Source: an uncultured Clostridia bacterium
GTDB lineage: Bacteria > Bacillota > Clostridia > Christensenellales > Borkfalkiaceae
Reading direction: 5' to 3'
Assembly (NCBI GenBank): GCA_947176485.1
Contig: CAMWQS010000027.1
Location: 1 to 15,674 of the forward strand
Length of the DNA stretch: 15,674 bases
Shown here: positions 1 to 7,649 of the stretch, piece by piece
Layout: the number at the start of each line of letters is the position of its first letter
How positions within the stretch are numbered: position 1 is the stretch's first letter
Translations under genes and position numbers: made by a program
The notes under the pieces: model-generated
Database searches by the model: none
The model's input: the letters and a program-made list of their open reading frames with translations, nothing else
What the model was told of the DNA's origin: nothing

Positions 1-155
1 GCGTGGGCGGTTGCTATCTGCAATTTGGTTCTTCGGTTGTGCCCGCGGGAGATATTTTTTCCGTCGCACACTCCCACTGCGCCTAAGGGGACTGCGCCTT
101 CTTCAAGACCTTTTTGCGCGCATTTGAGCGCGGCTTTCATAAATTTATTTGCCAT
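1..155 (-). CDS. Nucleoside/cytosine deaminase-like protein, N-terminal part (cut by window edge)
   Basis: This is the first 51 codons of a gene running off the left edge. The translation begins MANKFMKAALKCAQKG and continues with EEGAVPLGAVGV, a DGK turn, RGHNRR and ATAHA. That order (helix, G-x-VP-x-GAV strand, GHN, then the start of the zinc motif HAE) is the N-terminal layout of the CMP/dCMP, cytosine and tRNA-adenosine deaminase fold. The GHNRR...ATAHA spacing resembles fungal-type cytosine deaminase somewhat more than TadA, but the catalytic half (PCxxC) is outside the window, so the substrate is open. The ATG overlaps the last 11 nt of the M14 peptidase gene, so the two are probably cotranscribed and translationally coupled. 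No clear Shine-Dalgarno site is seen. Confidence 0.75.
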   Translation of the reverse strand, partial: MANKFMKAALKCAQKGLEEGAVPLGAVGVCDGKNISRGHNRRTKLQIATAH

Positions 156-876
156 AGTTTTCAAAAAATATTTTTAAAAGTTTGTAACATTTTTTTAATT
201 TTTTAAGTTCGGTTATGGGATGCGAAAGCTCGTCGGAGCCGCACTCTATCGTGTAGGCGGGTATTTTGAGCTTTTGTATGCACCAGTCCTTATAGCCGCC
301 CGCCGAGCCGTAGATGCGCTTGACCTTATAGCCCGTAACCGCGTTTATTATATTTGCGCCGCGGATATCGCCCCTGCCGCCGTATTCCCAATAAATTTCT
401 TCACCCTTGGTGTGAAAGCTGAGGGTTACGAACGGGCGGACTTTTTCGGTGAAATCACGGAGGGCTATGGTTTCGGGTTCGGAAAAAGAATAATCGCCTA
501 TGCAGTTTTCACCGCCGCGGACGCGGGTGTTTAACCTGCCGCTGCCCCAGTCGGCGTCGAAATTGCAGTTTAAGTCCACACCTCTGCCGTTGGCTTTCCA
601 CAGCGGGAAAGTCGTTTCGGACAGAACTGCGCCGTCAGGGTTAAGAAGGGGAATTATCCAACCGCCGCCGCTTTTTAAGCCTTTTTTAATATGCTTTAAG
701 GCAAGGCGTGCCGTTATCCATTCACGGGCGTGGACGGCGTAGACGGCAATGAACTGTCTGCCAGTTTCCGCGCCGATATGCATGGCGTAAAGTTCTTTGC
801 CGGCGCACGAATAACCTATTACGCATTTTTTGAATTGATAGTCTTTGTAGAACTTTGAAACTTCATCGTATATCAC
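145..876 (-). CDS. M14-family zinc metallopeptidase (gamma-D-glutamyl-diaminopimelate peptidase-like)
   Basis: This 243-residue single-domain enzyme has the complete zinc peptidase signature. HAREW at 49-53 gives zinc ligands H49 and E52, SFHTKG supplies the third ligand H155, and YTIECG supplies the catalytic base E211. NPDG (79-82) and DLNCNFDADWG (101-111) are further family landmarks. The arginine that binds the substrate carboxylate in carboxypeptidase A (N-R) is a cysteine here. This fits the bacterial M14 branch acting on peptidoglycan peptides better than a classical carboxypeptidase, but the substrate is an inference. There is no signal peptide or LysM domain, so a cytoplasmic role such as murein-peptide recycling is likely. 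The start is GTG; an upstream in-frame TAA leaves no better start, and no Shine-Dalgarno site is visible. It lies 91 nt after rlmH on the same strand and overlaps the deaminase gene. Confidence 0.85.
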   Translation of the reverse strand: MIYDEVSKFYKDYQFKKCVIGYSCAGKELYAMHIGAETGRQFIAVYAVHAREWITARLALKHIKKGLKSGGGWIIPLLNPDGAVLSETTFPLWKANGRGVDLNCNFDADWGSGRLNTRVRGGENCIGDYSFSEPETIALRDFTEKVRPFVTLSFHTKGEEIYWEYGGRGDIRGANIINAVTGYKVKRIYGSAGGYKDWCIQKLKIPAYTIECGSDELSHPITELKKLKKCYKLLKIFFENYGK

Positions 877-967
877 AACATTAAAGTATGATATTGCGTG
901 AAATTTGATTACTTACGCACAAGCCAGTTAAACCGCAACGCCGCAGTGCGCCCCTACGCGATTTTGA

Positions 968-1405
968 TTACTTATGATAGGTTGAACCGCTGTTAATCAT
1001 AAAGGCGCGGTAGATTTGTTCACATAAAATTACGCGCATTAACTGGTGCGGGAAGGTCATATCCGAGAAAGAAAGCTTGAAGTCCGCCTCCCTTTTAACG
1101 GCGTCCGAAAGCCCGCACGACGAGCCGATTATAAAGGTTATCTCCTCGCCCTTGTCGCATAGGGTTTTTATACGCTTTGCCAAGTCCTCGCTTGAAAGCT
1201 TATCACCCTCTACGCACAGCGCGATAATATAGCCTTTTGCGGCGCGCAATATGCCTTGGGCTTCTTCCTGCAAGTCCTTGCCTTCGGCAATTTCCTTGAC
1301 CTCTACCTTTGCAAAGCGGGAAAGGCGTTTTAAATATTCGGTTACGGCGTTGCGGTAAAAATCTTCTTTTATTTTACCGACGCAAACTATATTGATTTTT
1401 TGCAT
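968..1405 (-). CDS. rlmH: 23S rRNA (pseudouridine1915-N3)-methyltransferase RlmH
   Basis: RlmH is a SPOUT-class methyltransferase that uses S-adenosylmethionine to methylate pseudouridine 1915 in helix 69 of 23S rRNA. The 145-residue protein matches it end to end: MQKINIVCVGKIKE at the N-terminus, FIIGSSCGLSDAV at 91-103 (the knot glycine loop, usually FxIGGSxGL), LSFSDMTFPHQLMRVIL in the SAM-binding trefoil knot, EQIYRAF, and the typical terminal YHK. It is about ten residues shorter than the 155-159 of Escherichia coli and Staphylococcus, with the loss in the middle rather than at the ends. It starts 3 nt after the CPBP protease stop, so the two form an operon. The 3' end of rlmH is the integration site of SCC elements in staphylococci; see the separate note on a repeated 3'-end sequence here. 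Confidence 0.95.
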   Translation of the reverse strand: MQKINIVCVGKIKEDFYRNAVTEYLKRLSRFAKVEVKEIAEGKDLQEEAQGILRAAKGYIIALCVEGDKLSSEDLAKRIKTLCDKGEEITFIIGSSCGLSDAVKREADFKLSFSDMTFPHQLMRVILCEQIYRAFMINSGSTYHK

Positions 1406-1408
1406 ACT

Positions 1409-2323
1409 TTACCTAATAAAAAAGGATAAAATCCACATTAAGCCCATTATTGCTATGCCGACGGAACCGTATACGAAGAAGGCTTGGACGGAGCCTTTTG
1501 TGCATTTTATAAGCGGCTTTTTATCGAGAATAAGCCAAACCATTCCGCCCACGAAGCTGACTGCGGCAGTTACTATTAAAGCGATTTGACCGCCCGTGGA
1601 AACTATAAGGTTGCCCGCCCCGTCCAAAAGTCCGCAAGCGGCGAATATAATTATGATTGCGTTATTGATAAAGTGCATTAATACCGACGGCAAAATGGAG
1701 CCGGCGCGTATTGCGATAAACGCGAAGGTGCAGCCCGCAAGGAACTGATAAACCGTTTGCTCCGCCGAGGCGTGGAAAAGCGAGAACGCAAAGCCGACTA
1801 TAAACACCGTGCGGACGGTACCGACGCCCTCTTCACAAGTGTTTAATATGACGCCGCGGAAAAGTCCCTCTTCAAAGATAGCGGGCATAACGGCGATTAC
1901 CAAAAGCGCGGGAACCACGAGCCCGCCCGAAAGGTTCGGAAGATAAGCGTCCATTTCCTTAGGCTTATAGCCCAAGAGCTTTAAAAACTCGGTAACGCCC
2001 GTATCTATCCAGCTTACCGAAAAGATAAGCCCGAAAATTAATAGCAGAGCTATTAAAAAGTATTTGGGGTGGCACTTTACGGGGTACGCCTTGGAGGCGG
2101 GGAATTTTTTGTATTTTAAAGTTATTGCCATTGCCGCCGACATTGCGATGGGTGCGGCAAGGTAATTTAAATAGAGGTACGCGTCGGTTTTCGGTTCGAT
2201 GCCTGCAACCGTTATAATCACGCTTACTAACAGTCCGACGAAAACGTACAAAATGGCGGCAAGACTTAAAGCAAACCCGCCGATATGGGAATTGTGTTTT
2301 GAAAAGAGATTTCCGCCGTTCAT
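1409..2323 (-). CDS. CPBP (CAAX/Abi) family intramembrane metalloprotease
   Basis: A 304-residue polytopic membrane protein with about eight hydrophobic segments. It carries the three CPBP motifs in order: EEGLFRG at 151-157 (E151, E152, R156), FSLFHAS with H184, and HFINN with H217. These residues form the glutamate/histidine active site of the Rce1/Abi-type intramembrane proteases. In Firmicutes such proteins serve in bacteriocin self-immunity, protein processing or regulatory proteolysis; nothing here tells which. It is the first gene of the leftward operon with rlmH and probably the M14 peptidase. The start ATG lies only 6 nt after a TATAAT box, so the transcript may be leaderless. Confidence 0.9.
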   Translation of the reverse strand: MNGGNLFSKHNSHIGGFALSLAAILYVFVGLLVSVIITVAGIEPKTDAYLYLNYLAAPIAMSAAMAITLKYKKFPASKAYPVKCHPKYFLIALLLIFGLIFSVSWIDTGVTEFLKLLGYKPKEMDAYLPNLSGGLVVPALLVIAVMPAIFEEGLFRGVILNTCEEGVGTVRTVFIVGFAFSLFHASAEQTVYQFLAGCTFAFIAIRAGSILPSVLMHFINNAIIIIFAACGLLDGAGNLIVSTGGQIALIVTAAVSFVGGMVWLILDKKPLIKCTKGSVQAFFVYGSVGIAIMGLMWILSFFIR

Positions 2324-2329
2324 ACCTTA

Positions 2330-2358
2330 ATTATACCTTAAAAAAATTTTTAAGTAAA
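2330..2358 (-). promoter_or_regulatory. Sigma-A type promoter for the CPBP protease-rlmH operon
   Basis: On the minus strand TTTACT (2358-2353), a 17-nt spacer and a perfect TATAAT (2335-2330). Only 6 nt (TAAGGT) separate the -10 box from the ATG at 2323, so the predicted start of transcription falls on or next to the start codon. The -35 box lies 7 bp from, and in mirror symmetry to, the -35 box of the fumarase promoter. Confidence 0.6.
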
Positions 2359-2365
2359 TTAATTA

Positions 2366-2394
2366 TTTACTTTTAACGCAAATTGTTGTAAAAT
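2366..2394 (+). promoter_or_regulatory. Sigma-A type promoter for the fumarase operon
   Basis: TTTACT (2366-2371), a 17-nt spacer and TAAAAT (2389-2394), then 6 nt (TCAAGT) to the ATG at 2401. No Shine-Dalgarno sequence precedes the start codon, so a leaderless transcript is predicted. It is the mirror image of the promoter on the other strand. The two -35 boxes form a dyad AAGTAAA-7-TTTACTT at 2352-2372 that could also be an operator. Confidence 0.6.
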
Positions 2395-2400
2395 TCAAGT

Positions 2401-3240
2401 ATGCGGAAGATTAATACCTCTGTTATTGAGGAAACTGTTTACAATATGGCTTTGCATGCGGGCGTAAGCATCACCCCCGCTTGCCTTGACGCAATGAATT
2501 TTGCTTGCGAGGTTGAGGGCAGCGATGCGGCGCGGTTCGCCTTGGAAACGCTTATTGACAACGCGCACGTTGCAAGTACCGAAAATTTGCCCGTGTGTCA
2601 GGATACGGGGCTTGCGGTGGTTATCCTCGAAATAGGGCAAGAAGTTTTTCTTGAAGGCAAGGCTTTGAAGGATGCCGTGAATAACGGTGTGCGCCGTGCG
2701 TATGCCGACGGGTATTTCAGAAAGTCGGTATGCGACCCTATAACGCGTAAAAACACTGGCGACAACACCCCCGCCGTTATCCATACCGAGGTAGTCGAAG
2801 GCGATAAGGTAAGTATAACTTACCTTCCCAAGGGGTTCGGCAGCGAGAATATGTCCCGCCTATATATGCTTAAACCCGCGCAAGGCGTTGAAGGAATTAT
2901 TGACGCGATAGTCGAAACAGTGAAGCTTGCGGGGTCAAGACCGTGCCCTCCCGTTTTCGTCGGCGTGGGAATCGGCGGGTCGTTCGATACCTGCGCATTC
3001 CTTGCAAAGAAGGCTTTGACACGCGAGGTGGGCACCTACAACCCGCGTGAAGATATAGCCGAAATCGAGAGAGAGGCTTTGCGCAAAATTAACGCTTTGA
3101 ATATAGGTTGCCAAGGGTTCCACGGCGACACGACGGCTTTGGGCGTTGCGTGCGAATGGGCGCACACGCATATTGCGGGTTTGCCCGTGGCAGTGAATAT
3201 TCAGTGCCACTGCGTGCGCTTAGAGAAGGAGGTTTTATGA
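2401..3240 (+). CDS. Class I fumarate hydratase, alpha subunit
   Basis: This subunit, with its partner, interconverts fumarate and (S)-malate using an oxygen-sensitive [4Fe-4S] cluster; class I enzymes of anaerobes are often split into alpha and beta subunits. The 279-residue protein has the three expected cluster cysteines: C66 in PVCQDTG, C182 in GSRPCPP followed by GVGIGG, and C269 in NIQCH. Other family marks are TGDNTPAVIH and GCQGFHGDTTALGV. Length is normal for the split alpha subunit. The close relative L-tartrate dehydratase alpha subunit cannot be excluded from motifs alone, but fumarase is the commoner assignment. The gene ends in an ATGA overlap with the beta subunit, so the two should be made in equal amounts. 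Confidence 0.93.
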   Translation: MRKINTSVIEETVYNMALHAGVSITPACLDAMNFACEVEGSDAARFALETLIDNAHVASTENLPVCQDTGLAVVILEIGQEVFLEGKALKDAVNNGVRRAYADGYFRKSVCDPITRKNTGDNTPAVIHTEVVEGDKVSITYLPKGFGSENMSRLYMLKPAQGVEGIIDAIVETVKLAGSRPCPPVFVGVGIGGSFDTCAFLAKKALTREVGTYNPREDIAEIEREALRKINALNIGCQGFHGDTTALGVACEWAHTHIAGLPVAVNIQCHCVRLEKEVL

Positions 3241-3755
3241 AAAAACTGACTTTGCCCCTTACGAAAGACGCCGTAAAAGAGTTGCGTGCGGGCGAAAGCG
3301 TGAGTATTACGGGCGTCGTTTTGACAGCGCGGGACTGTGCGCATAAAAGACTTATAAGTCTTTTGAATGAAAAAAAGCCCTTACCGTTTGAGATAAAGGA
3401 CGCAGTTATTTACTATGCTGGACCTTGCCCCGCCAAGCCCGACAAGGTTTCGGGAAGCTGCGGACCGACCACCTCGGCGAGGATGGAAGGCTTTGCCCCT
3501 ACCCTACTCGATTTGGGGTTGGGTGCGATTATAGGCAAAGGCGAAATGAACGTGGAAACGCGAGAGGCGTTGAAAAGAAACACCGCCGTGTACTTTGCGG
3601 CAATAGGCGGCGCGGGGGCTTTGTACGGGCTTTCGATAAAGTCTTCAAAATGCGTTGCTTTTGACGATTTAATGTCGGAGGCGGTTTATAGGCTTGAAGT
3701 TGAGGACTTCCCTGCAATAGTTGCGTACGACTGCTACGGCGGAAGCATATACTAA
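3237..3755 (+). CDS. Class I fumarate hydratase, beta subunit
   Basis: The 172-residue C-terminal (swivelling) half of class I fumarase. Family motifs are TARDCAHKR at 30-38, the IYYAGP strand at 58-63, GPTTSARM at 76-83 and GAIIGKGEM. These residues complete the active site with the alpha subunit. The start at 3237 is chosen over an upstream ATG at 3108 because it gives the family N-terminus (MKKLTLPLTKDAVKEL), overlaps the alpha stop as ATGA, and has AAGGAGG about five nucleotides upstream. The protein is slightly shorter than the usual ~185 residues, with nothing essential missing. No terminator is obvious between its stop and the next promoter 14 nt downstream. Confidence 0.93.
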   Translation: MKKLTLPLTKDAVKELRAGESVSITGVVLTARDCAHKRLISLLNEKKPLPFEIKDAVIYYAGPCPAKPDKVSGSCGPTTSARMEGFAPTLLDLGLGAIIGKGEMNVETREALKRNTAVYFAAIGGAGALYGLSIKSSKCVAFDDLMSEAVYRLEVEDFPAIVAYDCYGGSIY

Positions 3756-3769
3756 TTGATTAAAATCGG

Positions 3770-3798
3770 TTGACTTTAAGTTTATTTAAGTTTATAAT
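3770..3798 (+). promoter_or_regulatory. Promoter of the pheST T-box leader
   Basis: TTGACT (3770-3775), a 17-nt spacer and a perfect TATAAT (3793-3798). Transcription should begin near 3805, just ahead of the conserved T-box leader structure. Confidence 0.75.
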
Positions 3799-3810
3799 TT
3801 TGTTAGTTTT

Positions 3811-4070
3811 AAAGGCAACGACTGGGACAGACGCTTTATAAAACCCTTTTCAGAGAGAGAAATCCGAAAACGGCTGAAAGATTTCTTATCGGGTTAAAGC
3901 GGTATTCACCCACGAGCCGACGGGCGAAAAGCAATGCTTACAGTATTACTTAGTAGTCTGCTCCGCTACCCCTTGCGTAAAAGGTTAATTAAGGCGGCTT
4001 ATGCCGTGAATTCGGGTGGTACCGCGAAGAAAATTTCGCCCCGTGCTTTCGTGCACGGGGTTTTTATATT
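3811..4070 (+). promoter_or_regulatory. T-box riboswitch (tRNA-Phe sensing leader) of pheS-pheT
   Basis: The leader carries the canonical T-box sequence AATTCGGGTGGTACCGCG (4009-4026) followed by an intrinsic terminator, the hallmark of the T-box family, which reads tRNA charging. Stem I can be drawn directly: TGGG (3823-3826) pairs with CCCA (3909-3912), and CGCTTTA (3832-3838) pairs with TAAAGCG (3895-3901). Between them is an internal loop ACAGA / GTATTCA. The specifier in this loop reads UUC (3905-3907), a phenylalanine codon, matching the downstream genes. A further stem, GAAATC...GATTTC, forms the distal part. Uncharged tRNA-Phe should stabilise the antiterminator formed with the T-box and allow pheST transcription. 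Confidence 0.92.
4039..4067 (+). terminator. Regulated intrinsic terminator of the T-box leader
   Basis: CCCCGTGC (4039-4046), a 6-nt loop and GCACGGGG (4053-4060), followed by TTTTTAT. It lies just after the T-box sequence, as expected for the terminator conformer that stops transcription when tRNA-Phe is charged. Confidence 0.88.
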
Positions 4071-4082
4071 TTTGGAGGCAAT

Positions 4083-5105
4083 ATGCAAGACAAAATTAAC
4101 GAGATTGAAAAGAGCATTGACGAGGCTGTAAAAGACGTACAGTCTTCAAAGACCTTGCAAGAGATAAAGATGCGCTTTTTGGGTAAGACGGGTGAGATTT
4201 CTTCATTAATGAAGAACATGCGCGACGTGCCGCCCGAACAGCGACCTTCTATCGGCAAGCTTTTGAACGCTTTGCGCGTTTGGACGGAAGAAAGGTTTGA
4301 CGCGATAGAAAAGAAAATTAAAGAGTTCGAGCTGAAAAAGAAGTACTCAGACGAGAAAATCGACGTTACCTTGCCCGGAAAGGTTAGCGAGGACGGAGCT
4401 TATCACCCCAACACGCTTATAAGGCGCGAGCTTATTTCTATATTTGCGGGAATGGGGTTCGAAGTGTTCGAGGGACCGGAAATAGAAAACGACTATTACA
4501 ACTTTACCGCCCTCAACACTCCCGCAGACCACCCCGCAAGGGATATGCAGGATACCTTCTACCTTTCAAACGATTTACTGCTCCGGACGCAGACCTCTGC
4601 GGGTCAGATACGCGTTATGGAAAACAAGAAGCCTCCTATTAAAATTCTTTCGCCCGGAAAGGTTTTCAGAAGTGACGACGACGCGACCCACTCCCCTATG
4701 TTCTCACAGATGGAAGGGCTCGTGGTTGACAAGGGCATTACCCTTTGCGACCTTAAAGGTATGCTTGACGAGTTTGCAAGAAAGATTTTCGGCGCGGGCG
4801 TTAAGACGAGACTTCGCCCCTCTTACTTCCCTTTCACCGAGCCGTCGGTTGAGGTTGACGTAAGCTGTTTCGAGTGCGGCGGATGCGGTTGCAGACTTTG
4901 CAAGGGCACGGGCTGGATAGAGGTTTTGGGTGCTGGAATGGTTAACAGACACGTTTTAGAGGGATGCGGAATAGACCCCGACGTTTATAGCGGGTTTGCG
5001 TTCGGTATGGGCATCGAGAGAATTGCGATGCTTAAATACGGCATTAACAATATGAAGCTCCTCTTTGAGGGTGATACGAGATTTTTGAAACAGTTCAAGG
5101 CGTGA
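4083..5105 (+). CDS. pheS: Phenylalanyl-tRNA synthetase, alpha subunit
   Basis: The catalytic subunit of the (alpha-beta)2 class IIc synthetase that charges tRNA-Phe. Of 340 residues, about 1-95 form the N-terminal coiled-coil that contacts tRNA. The catalytic core includes HPNTLIRREL (108-117), LRTQTSAGQ (167-175), GKVFRSDDDATHSPMF (192-207) and FGMGIERIAMLKYG (307-320), the last being class II motif 3. The cysteine-rich turn SCFECGGCGCRLCKGTG (261-277) is typical of bacterial PheS. The start has GGAGG (4074-4078) four nucleotides upstream and follows the T-box terminator. Length is normal. Confidence 0.98.
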   Translation: MQDKINEIEKSIDEAVKDVQSSKTLQEIKMRFLGKTGEISSLMKNMRDVPPEQRPSIGKLLNALRVWTEERFDAIEKKIKEFELKKKYSDEKIDVTLPGKVSEDGAYHPNTLIRRELISIFAGMGFEVFEGPEIENDYYNFTALNTPADHPARDMQDTFYLSNDLLLRTQTSAGQIRVMENKKPPIKILSPGKVFRSDDDATHSPMFSQMEGLVVDKGITLCDLKGMLDEFARKIFGAGVKTRLRPSYFPFTEPSVEVDVSCFECGGCGCRLCKGTGWIEVLGAGMVNRHVLEGCGIDPDVYSGFAFGMGIERIAMLKYGINNMKLLFEGDTRFLKQFKA

Positions 5106-5115
5106 GGTATAGAAA

Positions 5116-7527
5116 ATGAAAGCACCTTTAAGTTGGCTTAAAGCCTACGTTGATATAGACGTTACCGCGGAAGAATTACAGGCAAAGCTGTTTTCCTGCG
5201 GGTTTGAAGTTGAAGAATTAATTGAAGTCGGCAAGGATATTTCGGGCGTCGTAGTCGGTGAAGTTATCGAGTGCGAGCCCGTTGAAGGCACGCACCTGCA
5301 CGTTTGCAAGGTTGACTGCGGCGATAAGGGAATATTCCAGATTTGCTGCGGCGCGGACAACGTTGAAAAGGGAATTAAAGCGCCTTGCGCTTTGGTTGGC
5401 GCAACCGTGTACGCGACGGCGAAAGACCACGTTACTATCGAGGGCGTGATGACCATTAAGAAAGGTAAATTGCGTGGGATAGAGTCCGACGGCATGCTTT
5501 GCTCTGGCGTGGAGCTTGGGCTGAACGAGGACTTGTACGAGGGCGCGGGATACTGCGGACTTCTGCTTTTGCCGAAGTCTTGCAAGAACGGCGCGGACAT
5601 AAAACCCATCGTGGGGCTGGACGATTATATCTTTGATATAAGCGTTACGGCAAACCGCCCCGACTGCCAAAGCGTTTACGGCATTGCGCGTGAAGTTGCC
5701 GCCGTTTTAAACAAGAAAATTAAAGAACCCGACTGCTCCTACACCACCGTTAAATCGGATAAAAAGGATATCAAAATAACCGACCTTGCACCCGACTTGT
5801 GCCCCAGATATATAGGGCATTACGTCAGAGACGTAAAGTGCGCCCCCTCCCCCATGTGGTTGAGGCAAAGGCTTGCGAAGTGCGGACTGCGCTCTATAAG
5901 CAATATAGTCGATATTACGAACTATATTCTTTTGGAGCTTGGGCAGCCGATGCACGCATTTGATTTGAGAACGCTTGCGGGGCACGAAGTGAATATCAGG
6001 CGCGCAAACGACGGCGAAAAGATAACGACGCTGGACGAGAACGAGTTCGCTTTGACGCACGATAACCTGGTTATCTGCGATAAGGACAAGCCCGTTGCGA
6101 TTGCGGGCGTTATGGGCGGACTTAACAGCGAAATCGAAAACGACACCACCGAGGTTTTATTCGAGGCGGCGAAGTTCGTGCGCGACAGCGTGAGAAAGAC
6201 GGCGCGCACCTTGGGACAGCACACGGACAGCTCTGCCTTATTTGAAAAGGGCGTTTACGAGTACACCACCGAGCTTGCGATGGCAAGGGCGTTGCATCTT
6301 ATACAAGAGTTGAAGTGCGGAACCGTTACCGATTTGCACGTTGACGTTAAGACCGAAAACTCGCATACCGGCGAAAAGGAAATGACGGTAAGCGTAAAGA
6401 AAATCAACGCGCTTTTGGGTATCGAAGTGCCCGCAAAGCGTATGGTTGAAATTCTTGAAAATCTGAATTTTAAGGTTACGGTAAAGGGCGACGATATGCA
6501 TCTTGTCGTGCCCGGATACCGCGAGGATATTGACGGATACCCCGATATTGCGGAAGAAATTATCCGCTTCTACGGATACGACAATATCGAGGGAACCTTC
6601 CTCCCCTCCGCTTCCATTACGAACGGCGGCTTTACCGAGGAGCAGAAAGCCGAAAACAAATTAAAGGACGCGCTCGTTTCAAAGGGCTTGTACGAGATTT
6701 CGACCTACTCCTTCTATTCGCAGAAAGATTTGGATATGCTGCACTTCGCGCCCGACGCACCCGAGCGCAAGGCGATAAGGATTTTGAACCCCATATCCGA
6801 AGATTTATCCATTATGCGGACGACGCTTGCTCCCTCTATGGTGAACGTAATCGTCAGGAATTTAAGGCGCGGAAATATGCTTGGCAAGCTGTTCGAGATA
6901 AGCAAGGTTTATCTTGCGGACGAGCTGCCTATAAAAGACTTCCCCGAGGAAAGAGAAAAGATTGCAATAGGTGTTTGGGGCAAGTATAACTTCTTTGATA
7001 TTAAGGGAATTACCGAAAATATAGCAACTCTTTTGAACACTAAGTTTGAATACGAGGCGGCAACGAAGCCCTTCCTCCACCCCGGAATTACCGCAAAGAT
7101 TACTTGCGACGGGGCAGAAATCGGTTACGTGGGTATGCTCTCGCCCGAAATTTCGGAAGAGCTTGCGCTGGATAGATTGGTTTACGTTGCCGAGCTTGAC
7201 TACGATGAATTGAAAAAGCACGCGAAACCGTTCAAGTACGTGCCTATTTCAAAGCACCCCGAAGTCGTGCGCGATTTGGCGTTGACTTGCGACAAGGCGA
7301 CGCCTTGCGGCGAGATTGAAAAGGAAATTTACGCGGCTTGCAAGTATGTTTCGAACGTGAGCCTTTTCGACGTTTACGAGGGCGAGCAGATTGAAAAGGG
7401 CAAAAAGTCAATGGCGTACAAAATTACCTTTACACCCAAGGACGAGCCTATCGAAAACAAGGTTGACGGCTTCGTCAAAAAGATTTTAGGTAATCTGAAA
7501 TTCAAACTTAATATCACTTTAAGATAA
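5116..7527 (+). CDS. pheT: Phenylalanyl-tRNA synthetase, beta subunit
   Basis: The 803-residue non-catalytic partner of PheS, involved in editing misacylated Tyr-tRNA-Phe and in tRNA binding. Domains in order are an N-terminal B1 segment (MKAPLSWLKAYVDI), an EMAPII-like tRNA-binding fold at about 40-150 (with CCGADNV), and B3/B4 editing domains at about 210-380 (ANRPDCQSVYGIAREVAAV, NIVDITNYILLELGQPMHAFD). A B5 domain follows at about 400-475, then a synthetase-like core and a C-terminal ferredoxin-fold anticodon-binding domain at about 710-803. Length is standard. It follows pheS by 10 nt with a GAGG ribosome site and ends at an intrinsic terminator. Confidence 0.98.
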   Translation: MKAPLSWLKAYVDIDVTAEELQAKLFSCGFEVEELIEVGKDISGVVVGEVIECEPVEGTHLHVCKVDCGDKGIFQICCGADNVEKGIKAPCALVGATVYATAKDHVTIEGVMTIKKGKLRGIESDGMLCSGVELGLNEDLYEGAGYCGLLLLPKSCKNGADIKPIVGLDDYIFDISVTANRPDCQSVYGIAREVAAVLNKKIKEPDCSYTTVKSDKKDIKITDLAPDLCPRYIGHYVRDVKCAPSPMWLRQRLAKCGLRSISNIVDITNYILLELGQPMHAFDLRTLAGHEVNIRRANDGEKITTLDENEFALTHDNLVICDKDKPVAIAGVMGGLNSEIENDTTEVLFEAAKFVRDSVRKTARTLGQHTDSSALFEKGVYEYTTELAMARALHLIQELKCGTVTDLHVDVKTENSHTGEKEMTVSVKKINALLGIEVPAKRMVEILENLNFKVTVKGDDMHLVVPGYREDIDGYPDIAEEIIRFYGYDNIEGTFLPSASITNGGFTEEQKAENKLKDALVSKGLYEISTYSFYSQKDLDMLHFAPDAPERKAIRILNPISEDLSIMRTTLAPSMVNVIVRNLRRGNMLGKLFEISKVYLADELPIKDFPEEREKIAIGVWGKYNFFDIKGITENIATLLNTKFEYEAATKPFLHPGITAKITCDGAEIGYVGMLSPEISEELALDRLVYVAELDYDELKKHAKPFKYVPISKHPEVVRDLALTCDKATPCGEIEKEIYAACKYVSNVSLFDVYEGEQIEKGKKSMAYKITFTPKDEPIENKVDGFVKKILGNLKFKLNITLR

Positions 7528-7529
7528 TG

Positions 7530-7555
7530 AAAAGCCCGTTTAAAGCGGGCTTTTC
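7530..7555 (+). terminator. Intrinsic terminator of the pheST operon
   Basis: AAAAGCCCG (7530-7538), a 7-nt loop and CGGGCTTTT (7546-7554). The hairpin begins 3 nt after the pheT stop codon and is followed by a T run. Its A-rich left arm means it could also act on the opposite strand. Confidence 0.88.
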
Positions 7556-7589
7556 TACACTTTGTGGAGCGTTTTCCACGGATTTGGCG

Positions 7590-7618
7590 TTGTTTTCTTT
7601 CTCTATCAGTCGTAGAAT
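7590..7618 (+). promoter_or_regulatory. Promoter of the XRE-family membrane regulator gene
   Basis: TTGTTT (7590-7595), a 17-nt spacer and TAGAAT (7613-7618), giving a start near 7625 and a short leader with GGAGG at 7639-7643. Just upstream, GTGGA...TCCAC (about 7565-7579) is a small inverted repeat that could be an operator. This is inference only. Confidence 0.5.
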
Positions 7619-7649
7619 GGCGGTAACGAAAGATTTACGGAGGTCAATT

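Noticed and set aside
3108..3236. Longer fumarase beta frame starting at an ATG at 3108
   Set aside because: The added 43 residues lie inside the alpha gene, are unlike the family, and the ATG at 3237 has AAGGAGG and an ATGA overlap.
7527..7649. N-terminal extension of the XRE regulator to an ATG at 7527
   Set aside because: It would translate the pheST terminator and the gene's own promoter and has no ribosome site; TTG at 7650 has a well placed GGAGG.
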